Below, piece by piece: positions 1 through 7,887 of a DNA stretch of 56,245 bases. Within the stretch, counting starts at the first letter, position 1, and every line of letters begins with the position of its first letter. Position numbers and translations under genes: made by a program. The DNA is from an uncultured Alteromonadaceae bacterium (GTDB taxonomy: Bacteria > Pseudomonadota > Gammaproteobacteria > Enterobacterales > Alteromonadaceae), in contig CANMXU010000030.1 in the NCBI GenBank assembly GCA_947501935.1, positions 1 to 56,245 of the forward strand. The letters run 5' to 3'. The notes beneath the pieces are model-generated. The model was not told the DNA's origin. It searched no databases and worked only from the letters and a program-made list of their open reading frames with translations.

Positions 1-41
1 TGTTCGTTTAACGTGTACTGTGTTTGAGTTTTTCATAATAA

Positions 42-70
42 GTCCTAAATGTGTAAACACATTTCAGGAC
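42..70. repeat. Short inverted repeat near left window edge
   Basis: GTCCTAAATGTGT pairs with ACACATTTCAGGAC apart from one bulged base, giving a tight hairpin. It lies upstream of the first terminator, probably in the 3' untranslated part of a gene outside the window. No reading frame can be supported in positions 1-284. Confidence 0.4.
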
Positions 71-90
71 GAGACAAGTATGATGATTTA

Positions 91-116
91 AAAGGCGTTG
101 TTATAACGCCTTTTTT
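91..116 (+). terminator. Rho-independent terminator of an upstream gene
   Basis: A perfect 9-bp stem AAAGGCGTT / AACGCCTTT with a 5-base loop is followed by a T run. It ends a transcript whose gene lies left of the window and isolates ndk. Confidence 0.8.
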
Positions 117-225
117 AATGTCTGTTGCTAAATGAATCAGGAGTGAAAATTCATGTACTTAATTGATTACATTTATTACCAACATAAGCACACGGTAAAG
201 AGTATGCATTTGTAAGTAATTCGTC

Positions 226-231
226 TATAAT
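226..231 (+). promoter_or_regulatory. Candidate -10 box of ndk promoter
   Basis: A perfect TATAAT lies about 54 bases before the ndk start. No convincing -35 hexamer is found 16-18 bases upstream, so the promoter is only partly supported. Confidence 0.4.
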
Positions 232-284
232 CGCGCCAAAAATTATATACCCTATTTTATTTTACTAATTTATGAGGAGCTATC

Positions 285-716
285 ATGGCTATCGAACGTA
301 CTTTTTCTATCGTAAAACCTGATGCAGTAGCAAAAAATGTTATTGGTCAAATCTACAACCGTTTTGAAACTGCTGGTTTAAAAATTGTTGCATCAAAAAT
401 GGTTCATTTAAGCAAAGAAAAAGCTGAAGGTTTTTACGCTGAACATAGCGAACGTCCTTTCTTTGGCGCTTTAGTTGAATTTATGACTTCAGGCCCAGTA
501 ATGGTTCAAGTTTTAGAAGGCGAAAACGCTGTTCTTAAAAACCGTGAAATCATGGGTGCTACTAACCCAGCTGAAGCTTTAGCTGGTACTATTCGTGCTG
601 ATCTTGCTGATTCAATTGACGAAAATGCTGCTCACGGTAGCGATGCTTTAGAATCTGCAGCACGTGAAATTGCTTACTTCTTCGCTGACGAAGAAATTTG
701 CCCACGTACTCGTTAA
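285..716 (+). CDS. ndk: Nucleoside diphosphate kinase
   Basis: Transfers the terminal phosphate of ATP to nucleoside diphosphates, balancing cytoplasmic NTP and dNTP pools. The 143-residue length is that of the bacterial family. The family signature NAAHGSD is present, with the phospho-accepting histidine at residue 117, and the N-terminal ERTFSIVKPDAV is typical. The ATG is preceded by a good ribosome-binding site (GAGGAGC, 274-280). The gene is flanked by terminators on both sides, so it is probably transcribed alone. Position just before rlmN-pilF-rodZ-ispG-hisS is a known gammaproteobacterial arrangement. Confidence 0.97.
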   Translation: MAIERTFSIVKPDAVAKNVIGQIYNRFETAGLKIVASKMVHLSKEKAEGFYAEHSERPFFGALVEFMTSGPVMVQVLEGENAVLKNREIMGATNPAEALAGTIRADLADSIDENAAHGSDALESAAREIAYFFADEEICPRTR

Positions 717-780
717 TATTTATTAACAAGTTGTAGGTTAAGTTTTGGGGAAATGCTCCAAAACTATGAAAATATATCTT

Positions 781-815
781 AAGGATTTTACTGACTTATC
801 GGTAAAATCCTTTTG
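781..815 (+). terminator. Terminator after ndk
   Basis: An 11-bp stem (AAGGATTTTAC / GTAAAATCCTT) with a roughly 10-base loop is followed by TTTTG. A second hairpin lies just before it at 741-765 (AGTTTTGGGG / CTCCAAAACT, one G-T pair) and has no T tail. Together they close the ndk transcript. Confidence 0.75.
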
Positions 816-902
816 TTGTATAAGGAGTTGTATAAGGCTTAGCATTAAAGCTAAGTAAAATGCCTGGTTTGAAGTAGCTAATTAAACCTAGCTAAAAGTG
901 CA

Positions 903-940
903 TTATTGTTAGGGCTACACGCGTGTTGTTTTAACAATAA
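903..940. repeat. Nested palindrome upstream of rlmN promoter
   Basis: TTATTGTTA (903-911) and TAACAATAA (932-940) are a perfect 9-bp inverted repeat. The spacer between them contains the 10-bp palindrome ACACGCGTGT (917-926). It ends 12 bases before the rlmN -35 box, a position that would suit an operator, but no regulator is recognised. Confidence 0.4.
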
Positions 941-952
941 ACCATTTTCAAA

Positions 953-981
953 TTGTCTCACTCGTATAAAAAGTGTACAAT
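953..981 (+). promoter_or_regulatory. Sigma70-type promoter of rlmN
   Basis: -35 TTGTCT (953-958), a 17-bp spacer and -10 TACAAT (976-981), followed by TTGCGCCC. Spacing is ideal and both boxes are close to consensus. Transcription would start about 35-40 bases before the rlmN ATG and may continue through pilF, rodZ and ispG. Confidence 0.7.
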
Positions 982-1024
982 TTGCGCCCTTTATTTTTGT
1001 CTTTGTTAGTTGAGAAAAAGTTGT

Positions 1025-2170
1025 ATGAGTGACGTTAAAACCAAAATTAATTTACTGAATTTTGATCATCAAGGTATGCGAGAGTACTTTGAGTCTATCG
1101 GTGAAAAGCCGTTTAGAGCGGATCAAATAATGAAGTGGATTTATCACTTTGGTTATGATGACTTCGAACTAATGACTAACCTTAATAAAAAATTACGCGA
1201 AAAATTACAGCGTGATACTGTGATCAGCGCGCCAGAAATTTCTGAAAAGCAAGTTTCAAGCGACGGCACTATTAAATATGCGTTGAAGCTTGAAGGCGGC
1301 CAAGAAGTAGAAACTGTGTGGATCCCAGAAAACGATCGCGCTACCTTGTGTGTATCGTCGCAAGTAGGCTGTGCGTTGGAATGTACTTTCTGTGCTACCG
1401 CTCAACAAGGTTTTAACCGTAATTTATCAATGTCTGAAATTATTGGCCAAGTATGGCGAGTAGCTAACGACATTGGCGCAACTCGTATTGCTGGCAAACG
1501 CCCGATTACCAACATTGTAATGATGGGGATGGGCGAGCCGCTGTTAAACATGAAAAACCTTATTCCAGCGCTTGATACCATGCTTAACGATTTAGGTTAT
1601 GGTTTGTCAAAACGTCGTGTAACCGTTAGTACTTCTGGTGTTGTGCCGGCGCTTGATATGTTAAAAGCAAAAATTGACTGTGCGTTAGCGATTTCAATTC
1701 ATGCGCCAAATAATGCTTTGCGTGATGAACTAGTACCAATTAACAAAAAGTATCCGTTGGAAGAATTTATTGAAGCTGCGGGCCGTTATATCGACGGTTC
1801 AAAAGCCAATAAGCAAGCGACTATTGAATATGTAATGTTAGATCACGTTAACGATAGCACTGACCAAGCACATGAATTAGCGCATGCGTTAAAAGACTTA
1901 CCAAGTAAAATTAACCTTATTCCGTTTAACCCTTATCCGGGTTCTCCGTATAAACGCTCAAGCAATTCGCGCATTGATCGTTTCGACAAAGTTTTGCAAT
2001 CATATGGCCTAACGGTTATCACTCGTCGTACCCGTGGCGACGATATTGACGCGGCTTGTGGGCAGCTTGCTGGCGATGTTTTAGACCGCACTAAACGCAC
2101 ATCTGAAAATTTAGCAAAAAAACAGGTGAAAGCTGATGAAATATCAGTGAAAATGGTTGAAATAAACTAA
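1025..2170 (+). CDS. rlmN: Dual-specificity 23S rRNA/tRNA adenine-C2 methyltransferase RlmN
   Basis: A radical-SAM enzyme that methylates C2 of A2503 in 23S rRNA and A37 in some tRNAs, affecting decoding accuracy. The radical-SAM cluster motif CxxxCxxC is present (C116, C120, C123 counted from ATG 1025), and the family's methyl-carrying cysteine is seen as C345 in DAACGQL. The reading frame also opens at a TTG (1010), but that start would overlap the TGAGAA motif that best serves as ribosome-binding site for ATG 1025. The later start gives MSDVKTK and 381 residues, the usual length. First gene of a run continuing into pilF, rodZ and ispG. Confidence 0.95.
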   Translation: MSDVKTKINLLNFDHQGMREYFESIGEKPFRADQIMKWIYHFGYDDFELMTNLNKKLREKLQRDTVISAPEISEKQVSSDGTIKYALKLEGGQEVETVWIPENDRATLCVSSQVGCALECTFCATAQQGFNRNLSMSEIIGQVWRVANDIGATRIAGKRPITNIVMMGMGEPLLNMKNLIPALDTMLNDLGYGLSKRRVTVSTSGVVPALDMLKAKIDCALAISIHAPNNALRDELVPINKKYPLEEFIEAAGRYIDGSKANKQATIEYVMLDHVNDSTDQAHELAHALKDLPSKINLIPFNPYPGSPYKRSSNSRIDRFDKVLQSYGLTVITRRTRGDDIDAACGQLAGDVLDRTKRTSENLAKKQVKADEISVKMVEIN

Positions 2171-2191
2171 ATCAACTGGCATCAATTTTTT

Positions 2192-3652
2192 ATGGTTAAT
2201 CAACTAAAAAAACATCTTACTTGGGTATCGGTTCTGATACCCGTTTTGATGCTGTCTGCTTGTGTTACCGAAAACTATGAAAACGACAATACTACACCCG
2301 TAGTTCAGAATGACTCAAACCGTGATGATATAGCGATGACGCGCATTACATTAGGTTTGGGTTATTTAAATATGGGTAATACCACCCAAGCTAAATTAAA
2401 CCTAGAAAAAGCCAAACGTTTTTCGCCTGACTTAGCGCAGGTTCATACCGCCTTTGCTCACTATTATGAAACCGTTGGCGAGGCCGATTTAGCAACGCTG
2501 TCGTTTGAAAAAGCCTTAGAATTGTCAGAAAACGATGCTGATACTCTTAATAATTATGGGGTATTTCTTTGTCGTCAAGGCAAGTACGACGAAGCCGAAA
2601 AGCAAATTTTAAAAGCGATTTCTATTCCGAGTTATTTATTGGTATCACAAAGTTATGAAAACTTAGCTTTGTGTCAGTTAAAAGATAACCGTTTTGACAA
2701 AGCCGAGCTTTATTTAGAAAAGGCCATTTTACATAACCCAAGTAGTTCCGACGTTTATTTGCGCATGGTGCAGTTAAAATATGCCAAAGGTGAATATAAA
2801 AACGCAAAATTATTTCTTAAGCGTTATGAAAAATCTACCCGTAGATTTTCTGCCGAAGGTTTAGCATTAGCTTTTAAAGTGTTTGAAAAGCAGCGCCAAA
2901 TGGGTACAGCAAAAAACTATGCCAACATGCTGGTAAAAATGTTTCCAAACTCTTATGAAGCCAAGCAATATATTCTTAATGGCCTTGAACGCATAGAAGC
3001 GGACCAAATGGCTGACGACTACAAACTGGCGAACTTAACTCAGCAAAACGGCACTAGCAAAAAGCGTGTGGTAATTTTATCGCCGAATAAAAGTGGCCAA
3101 AGCCAAACAACTTTAGTCGCGCGTAATAAAACTAAAACGGCTAAAGCAGCACAGCCAGTTCAAGCAGCTCGCACAACTCAAGCAGCCAATAACACAACCA
3201 CTAAAGCTTCAGTACAAGAGCCTTTGCCGGTTGAATCAATTATTCATCAAGCAGAACTTAATAATAAAGAGCTTAGTAAAGTAGGTGTGAGCAAAGTAGC
3301 TGTTAGTAAAACCGATGCTACTAAAGCTAAACCAGTAATAGTTGAAACTGCACAAGCTAGTGTTGCTAAGCCGGTAAATACTATACCTTCAAGCAATGCT
3401 GAAAATGCCGCGGCTTTTATTAATCAGCAACTAGCTAATGTAAGTGCGCAGCCAATAGTTAATAAAGCTGATAAAAAAGCAGCACCGCCAGCAGCAATTC
3501 ATTTAGTGGCAAAAGGTGATAGCCTGTTTTCTATTTCGAAAAAATACAATATTAAAATTAAAGCCTTGAAGCAGTGGAATAATTTAACTGGCTCAAAGGT
3601 TATACGCATTGGTGATACCATTTATTTAGATAACCCAGCAAAGGCTCAATAA
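2192..3652 (+). CDS. pilF: PilF/PilW-type TPR lipoprotein with C-terminal LysM domain
   Basis: Type IV pilus biogenesis pilotin, which in this family helps the secretin PilQ assemble in the outer membrane. The N-terminus is a lipoprotein signal ending LMLSAC, with the lipidated cysteine at residue 24. Residues about 45-260 are tetratricopeptide repeats with the usual PilF sequence (LGLGYLNMGN, LNNYGVFLCRQGKYDEAEKQ). Unlike the canonical roughly 250-residue PilF, this protein has 486 residues. A low-complexity Ala/Lys/Thr/Gln linker (about 290-435) leads to a LysM-like peptidoglycan-binding motif (about 437-481: HLVAKGDSLFSISKKYNIK). Only 4 bases separate it from rodZ, so the two are cotranscribed. 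The PilF assignment follows from sequence and the rlmN/rodZ context; the extension is unusual. Confidence 0.88.
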   Translation: MVNQLKKHLTWVSVLIPVLMLSACVTENYENDNTTPVVQNDSNRDDIAMTRITLGLGYLNMGNTTQAKLNLEKAKRFSPDLAQVHTAFAHYYETVGEADLATLSFEKALELSENDADTLNNYGVFLCRQGKYDEAEKQILKAISIPSYLLVSQSYENLALCQLKDNRFDKAELYLEKAILHNPSSSDVYLRMVQLKYAKGEYKNAKLFLKRYEKSTRRFSAEGLALAFKVFEKQRQMGTAKNYANMLVKMFPNSYEAKQYILNGLERIEADQMADDYKLANLTQQNGTSKKRVVILSPNKSGQSQTTLVARNKTKTAKAAQPVQAARTTQAANNTTTKASVQEPLPVESIIHQAELNNKELSKVGVSKVAVSKTDATKAKPVIVETAQASVAKPVNTIPSSNAENAAAFINQQLANVSAQPIVNKADKKAAPPAAIHLVAKGDSLFSISKKYNIKIKALKQWNNLTGSKVIRIGDTIYLDNPAKAQ

Positions 3653-3656
3653 TCAG

Positions 3657-4616
3657 ATGAGTGATAAAGATTTAGTTGAAGAGTTATCAGAAGACATGGA
3701 AGTTATTGGCCCCGGACAATTGCTAGCGACAGCACGTGATAAGTTAGGTTATACGCAAGAATATGTTGCGCAAAAACTTAACTTTAGGCATACCTTAGTT
3801 ATTGATATTGAGAACGAACGTTTCGACAAATCATTGCCTGCTACTTTTAACCGCGGCTATTTAAAAAATTACGCTAAGCTGGTAAACCTTGATGAAAGTG
3901 ATGTTTTAGCGAGTTATGAAATGCTTGGCGTTGCTGAAACGCAAAGTGCCGAAATGCAAAGTTTTTCAAAAAGCACTGAAAAACAAGCACAAAATAGCTT
4001 GTTAATGTGGATAAGTTACTTAATTTTAGCAATTTTAATTGGCTCTACCTTGATGTACTTTTTGCAAGACGAGCCAGTAATTGCTGCTGATGTTGAGCTT
4101 GAAAATCAAGCTAGCAATACTGCTACTGCGGTTAAAGCTGATGAAAAGCACACTGCAGAACAAGAGGTTGCTCAAGCCACAGTTAGTTTAAATGAACAAA
4201 CGCCTAGCCAGAGTGAGGGTTCAGCAACTAGCACTGAAAACGAACCTCTAGCAAATTCAGCCGCTGAAGCAACTAGTTCACAGCCTTTAGCTACAGAGCA
4301 AGTTGAGCCTAGCTCTGCTGTTGTAACTGAACCTGCTGAAACAGTTACGGCTGAGCAAGCCGCTTTAGCTGATGTGGTTTTTAATTTTTCTGGCGATTGC
4401 TGGGTAAATATTTATGACGCTAAAGGCGAACGTGTTGCTTGGGGCGTTAAAAAGTCGGGCTATGAAATGAAAATTTCTGCATTAGCACCGATTGTGGTTA
4501 CCTTAGGCAAGCCCGAGTTAGTTGAAATTTCCTTTAACGGTGCAGCGGTGGATATGTCTGGGTTTAATAACGGCAATATCGCTAAGTTTACATTACCGTT
4601 AGTTTCGAATTTATAA
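3657..4616 (+). CDS. rodZ: Cytoskeletal/cell-shape protein RodZ
   Basis: A bitopic inner-membrane protein that links the actin homologue MreB to the peptidoglycan elongation machinery. Domains in order: a cytoplasmic Xre-type helix-turn-helix domain (about 18-90, LGYTQEYVAQKLN), one transmembrane helix (about 114-136), an acidic Glu/Ala/Thr-rich periplasmic linker (about 145-235) and a C-terminal beta domain (about 237-315, FNFSGDCWVNIYDAKGERVAWGV). Length of 319 residues is in the family range. It starts 4 bases after pilF and is followed 26 bases later by ispG, the usual gammaproteobacterial order. Confidence 0.95.
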   Translation: MSDKDLVEELSEDMEVIGPGQLLATARDKLGYTQEYVAQKLNFRHTLVIDIENERFDKSLPATFNRGYLKNYAKLVNLDESDVLASYEMLGVAETQSAEMQSFSKSTEKQAQNSLLMWISYLILAILIGSTLMYFLQDEPVIAADVELENQASNTATAVKADEKHTAEQEVAQATVSLNEQTPSQSEGSATSTENEPLANSAAEATSSQPLATEQVEPSSAVVTEPAETVTAEQAALADVVFNFSGDCWVNIYDAKGERVAWGVKKSGYEMKISALAPIVVTLGKPELVEISFNGAAVDMSGFNNGNIAKFTLPLVSNL

Positions 4617-4642
4617 TTTTTCTAGAATGCTACTGAGTTATT

Positions 4643-5764
4643 ATGTTTAAAGAATCTCCGATTATTCGTCGTAAATCTCGTCAGATCATGGTGGGCAATG
4701 TTCCCGTAGGTGGCGATGCGCCAATTACTGTGCAGTCAATGACCAACACTTTAACCACTGATGTTGCTGCAACCGTTGCGCAAATTAAAGCATTAGAAAA
4801 TGTTGGTGCTGATATTGTGCGGGTAAGTGTGCCAACCATGGACGCTGCTGAAGCATTTAAAGAAATTAAAAAACAAGTACGTGTGCCATTAGTTACTGAT
4901 ATTCACTTTGACTATCGTATCGCCTTAAAGGTGGCGGAATATGGCGCCGACTGTTTACGTATTAACCCTGGCAATATTGGCCGTGAAGACCGAGTTCGCG
5001 CGGTAGTTGATGCTGCCCGTGACAAAAATATTCCTATTCGTATTGGTGTAAATGGCGGTTCTTTAGAAAAAGATTTACAAGAAAAATACCGTGAACCAAC
5101 GCCACAAGCTTTGCTTGAATCAGCCATGCGCCATGTTGATATTCTCGATAAGCTCGACTTTCAAGAGTTTAAAGTCAGCGTTAAAGCCTCTGACGTATTT
5201 TTAGCGGTTGAGTCATACCGATTATTGGCTAAGCAAATAGATAACCCATTACATTTAGGCATTACTGAAGCTGGCGGTTTACGCTCTGGTAGTGTTAAAT
5301 CAGCCGTTGGTTTAGGTTTATTATTATCAGAAGGTATTGGTGATACGCTGCGAGTTTCATTGGCGGCAAACCCAATTGAAGAAATTAAAGTTGGCTTTGA
5401 TATTTTAAAATCATTAAAACTACGTAGCCGCGGTATCAACTTAATTGCTTGCCCGAGTTGCTCAAGACAAGAGTTTGACGTAATTTCTACGGTAAATGCG
5501 TTAGAAGAGCGTATTGAAGATATTCTAACCCCGATGGATGTTTCTATTATCGGTTGTATTGTTAATGGCCCCGGTGAAGCGATAGTTTCAGATTTAGGTT
5601 TAACCGGTAGCAGTAAAAAGAGTGGTTATTATCTTGACGGTATTCGTCAGAAAGAACGCTTTGATAACAGCAACCTTGTTGATGAATTAGAACAGCGTAT
5701 TCGCGCTAAAGCTAAGTTACTTGATAAAAGTAATGCCATCGATATAAAAGAAATTGATCAATAA
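4643..5764 (+). CDS. ispG: 4-hydroxy-3-methylbut-2-enyl diphosphate synthase (flavodoxin)
   Basis: Converts MEcPP to HMBPP in the methylerythritol phosphate pathway, using a [4Fe-4S] cluster. The cluster ligands are at the same numbers as in E. coli: C270, C273 (CPSC), C305 (IIGC) and E312 (NGPGEA). Length of 373 residues is standard. The gene is likely cotranscribed with rodZ, while hisS downstream has its own promoter at 5788-5816. Confidence 0.97.
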   Translation: MFKESPIIRRKSRQIMVGNVPVGGDAPITVQSMTNTLTTDVAATVAQIKALENVGADIVRVSVPTMDAAEAFKEIKKQVRVPLVTDIHFDYRIALKVAEYGADCLRINPGNIGREDRVRAVVDAARDKNIPIRIGVNGGSLEKDLQEKYREPTPQALLESAMRHVDILDKLDFQEFKVSVKASDVFLAVESYRLLAKQIDNPLHLGITEAGGLRSGSVKSAVGLGLLLSEGIGDTLRVSLAANPIEEIKVGFDILKSLKLRSRGINLIACPSCSRQEFDVISTVNALEERIEDILTPMDVSIIGCIVNGPGEAIVSDLGLTGSSKKSGYYLDGIRQKERFDNSNLVDELEQRIRAKAKLLDKSNAIDIKEIDQ

Positions 5765-5787
5765 TGTTGGTCTTAGAACCACCAACG

Positions 5788-5816
5788 TTTACGTTTTATT
5801 TGAATGCGCCTATAAT
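5788..5816 (+). promoter_or_regulatory. Promoter of hisS
   Basis: -35 TTTACG (5788-5793), a 17-bp spacer and a perfect -10 TATAAT (5811-5816). A small inverted repeat GTTGGT / ACCAAC (5766-5786) sits just before it and may end ispG transcription. Confidence 0.7.
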
Positions 5817-5856
5817 GCGCCCTGCATTTTCAACATTGTAAGAGAGAATCACCTAC

Positions 5857-7131
5857 GTGAGTAAAGCTATTCAGGCAATACGTGGCATGAATGATTGCCT
5901 GCCATCACAAACTAATATTTGGCAAATGGTCGAAGAAAAACTGCGTCGAGTCGCCAGTAATTACGGTTTCGCTGAAATTCGTATGCCGATCGTTGAATCA
6001 ACAGCTTTATTTAAGCGTTCTATTGGTGAAGTTACCGATATTGTTGAAAAAGAAATGTATACCTTTGATGATCGCAACGGTGACAGTTTAACCTTGCGCC
6101 CAGAAGGCACAGCAAGCTGTGTTCGTGCGGGTAATCAACATGGTTTACTGTATAACCAAGAGCAACGCCTTTGGTATATGGGACCAATGTTTCGTCATGA
6201 GCGTCCGCAAAAAGGTCGCTATCGTCAGTTCCACCAATTTGGCATAGAAGCCTTTGGTATCGCGACTCCTGATATTGACGCAGAAATTATTATGCTAACT
6301 TCTCGTTTATGGAAGGAACTTGGCATCAATGAATTTGTCACACTAGAGTTGAACTCATTAGGCTCTAATGATGAGCGTGCTGCTTACCGTGATGCTTTAG
6401 TCGTATTTTTAACGGAAAAAGAAGACCAACTAGACGAAGACAGTAAACGCAGAATGCATACTAACCCGCTGCGAGTACTCGATAGTAAAAACCCTGATGT
6501 GCAAGCAGCACTTGTAGGTGCACCTAAATTAGTCGACTATTTTGGTGAAGAATCTCAAGCGCATTTTGCAGGCGTATGCCAACGACTTGATGCGGCGGGT
6601 ATTAAATATGTACTCAATGATCGACTTGTGCGTGGTTTAGATTATTATAATCGCACCGTGTTTGAATGGGTTACTGACAGTTTAGGCGCTCAAGGTACTG
6701 TTTGTGCTGGTGGTCGTTATGACGGTTTAGTAGAGCAGTTGGGCGGCAAATCGAGCCCAGCATTTGGTTTTGCTTTAGGCATTGAACGTTTAGTGTTAAT
6801 GCTAACCAGCTTAGAAAAGGTTGATAATATTCGCCCACAAGTGGATGCTTATGTTATTAGTTTGGGTGAAGGCGTAGATATTAAAGCCAACCAACTAGCC
6901 GAGCTTTGGCGAGACCAAGTTACCGACATTAGACTGCAAAGTCATTGTGGTGGTGGCAATATGAAAAAACAAATGAAACGCGCAGATAAATCAGGGGCAC
7001 AAGTTGCCTTAATTTTAGGTGAAGATGAAATTGCTCAAGGGCAAGTCACCGTGAAATATTTACGTGGTCAACATGAACAACAAAGCGTGGCACTTGAGCA
7101 AGTGCCAAGTTTATTAGCAAGTTTAATTTAA
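5857..7131 (+). CDS. hisS: Histidine--tRNA ligase
   Basis: A class II aminoacyl-tRNA synthetase that charges tRNA-His. Visible motifs are RPEGTASCVRA (81-91), motif 2 FRHERPQKGRYRQFHQ (112-127), the HisRS signature GLDYYNRT (260-267) and motif 3 around FALGIERLVLML. The C-terminal anticodon-binding domain begins around residue 330. The start is GTG at 5857, with AGAGAG upstream; 424 residues is the normal length. It is followed after 10 bases by yfgM, as in E. coli, and starts the hisS-yfgM-bamB-der group. Confidence 0.97.
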   Translation: MSKAIQAIRGMNDCLPSQTNIWQMVEEKLRRVASNYGFAEIRMPIVESTALFKRSIGEVTDIVEKEMYTFDDRNGDSLTLRPEGTASCVRAGNQHGLLYNQEQRLWYMGPMFRHERPQKGRYRQFHQFGIEAFGIATPDIDAEIIMLTSRLWKELGINEFVTLELNSLGSNDERAAYRDALVVFLTEKEDQLDEDSKRRMHTNPLRVLDSKNPDVQAALVGAPKLVDYFGEESQAHFAGVCQRLDAAGIKYVLNDRLVRGLDYYNRTVFEWVTDSLGAQGTVCAGGRYDGLVEQLGGKSSPAFGFALGIERLVLMLTSLEKVDNIRPQVDAYVISLGEGVDIKANQLAELWRDQVTDIRLQSHCGGGNMKKQMKRADKSGAQVALILGEDEIAQGQVTVKYLRGQHEQQSVALEQVPSLLASLI

Positions 7132-7141
7132 GGGTATTATT

Positions 7142-7780
7142 GTGGACGTTTATCAAACAGAAGAACAACAAGTAGATGCAATTAAAGGTTACTGGAAAGA
7201 AAATGGTACTACCATTATTGCCGGTTTAGCTATTGGTTTCGCTAGTTTTATTGGCTATAACGTTTACCAAGACAAGCAAGCAGAGCAGCAGCTTTTAGTT
7301 TCTGAAGGCTTTCAAGCGGTAATGGAAGCATCTGATACAGATACTAAAGCATTCACTGAAGCTGCCGGTGCTTTTATCGCAGAAAATGGTGAATCAAGCT
7401 ATGCCTCGTTAACCGCTTTTGCTTTAGCTAAAGAAGCTGCTGACAGTAAAGATTGGGCACAAGTTGAAAAACATTTAACTGTCGCACAAGAAAAAGCAAC
7501 AGATTCAGGTATTAAAGCCATCGCTAGCCTTCGTTTAGCGCGTGTGCAAGTACAACTTAGTGAGTTTGATAAAGCCCTAGCAACCTTAGCCACTGAACTT
7601 CCAGAATCTTTTAAAGCGTCGGTTGAAGAAATTAAAGGCGATATTTACTTAAAACAAGATAAAAAAGATTTAGCACGTAATGCTTACCAAGCAGCTATTG
7701 ATGCAAATGGCTTAGCGACTAATCCTAATTTACAAATGAAATTAGACGATTTAGCGGTAGTTATTGACTTAGGTGGCTAA
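7142..7780 (+). CDS. yfgM: YfgM, ancillary SecYEG translocon subunit
   Basis: In E. coli this inner-membrane protein associates with SecYEG and PpiD and helps hand substrates to periplasmic chaperones. The sequence has a short cytoplasmic N-terminus, one transmembrane helix at about 23-41 (TTIIAGLAIGFASFIGY) and a periplasmic tetratricopeptide-like helical region to residue 212. The start is GTG at 7142, 10 bases after hisS. The N-terminal VYQTEEQQVDAIKGYWKENG is characteristic of the family. It lies between hisS and bamB, the usual location. Confidence 0.93.
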   Translation: MDVYQTEEQQVDAIKGYWKENGTTIIAGLAIGFASFIGYNVYQDKQAEQQLLVSEGFQAVMEASDTDTKAFTEAAGAFIAENGESSYASLTAFALAKEAADSKDWAQVEKHLTVAQEKATDSGIKAIASLRLARVQVQLSEFDKALATLATELPESFKASVEEIKGDIYLKQDKKDLARNAYQAAIDANGLATNPNLQMKLDDLAVVIDLGG

Positions 7781-7801
7781 CTGGTTGATTAAATAGCTAA
7801 T

Positions 7802-7823
7802 TTTCATGCTTATTGGCATGAAA
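7802..7823. repeat. Intercistronic hairpin between yfgM and bamB
   Basis: TTTCATGC (7802-7809) and GCATGAAA (7816-7823) form a perfect 8-bp stem with a 6-base loop, extended outside by TAGC/GCTA. There is no T tract, so it is more likely an mRNA-stability or attenuation element than a full terminator. Confidence 0.5.
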
Positions 7824-7887
7824 GCTAGCAATGTAAAAATAACATAATAAAAACGTGATAATAATAAAACAATGAGTGGAGTTTCGA

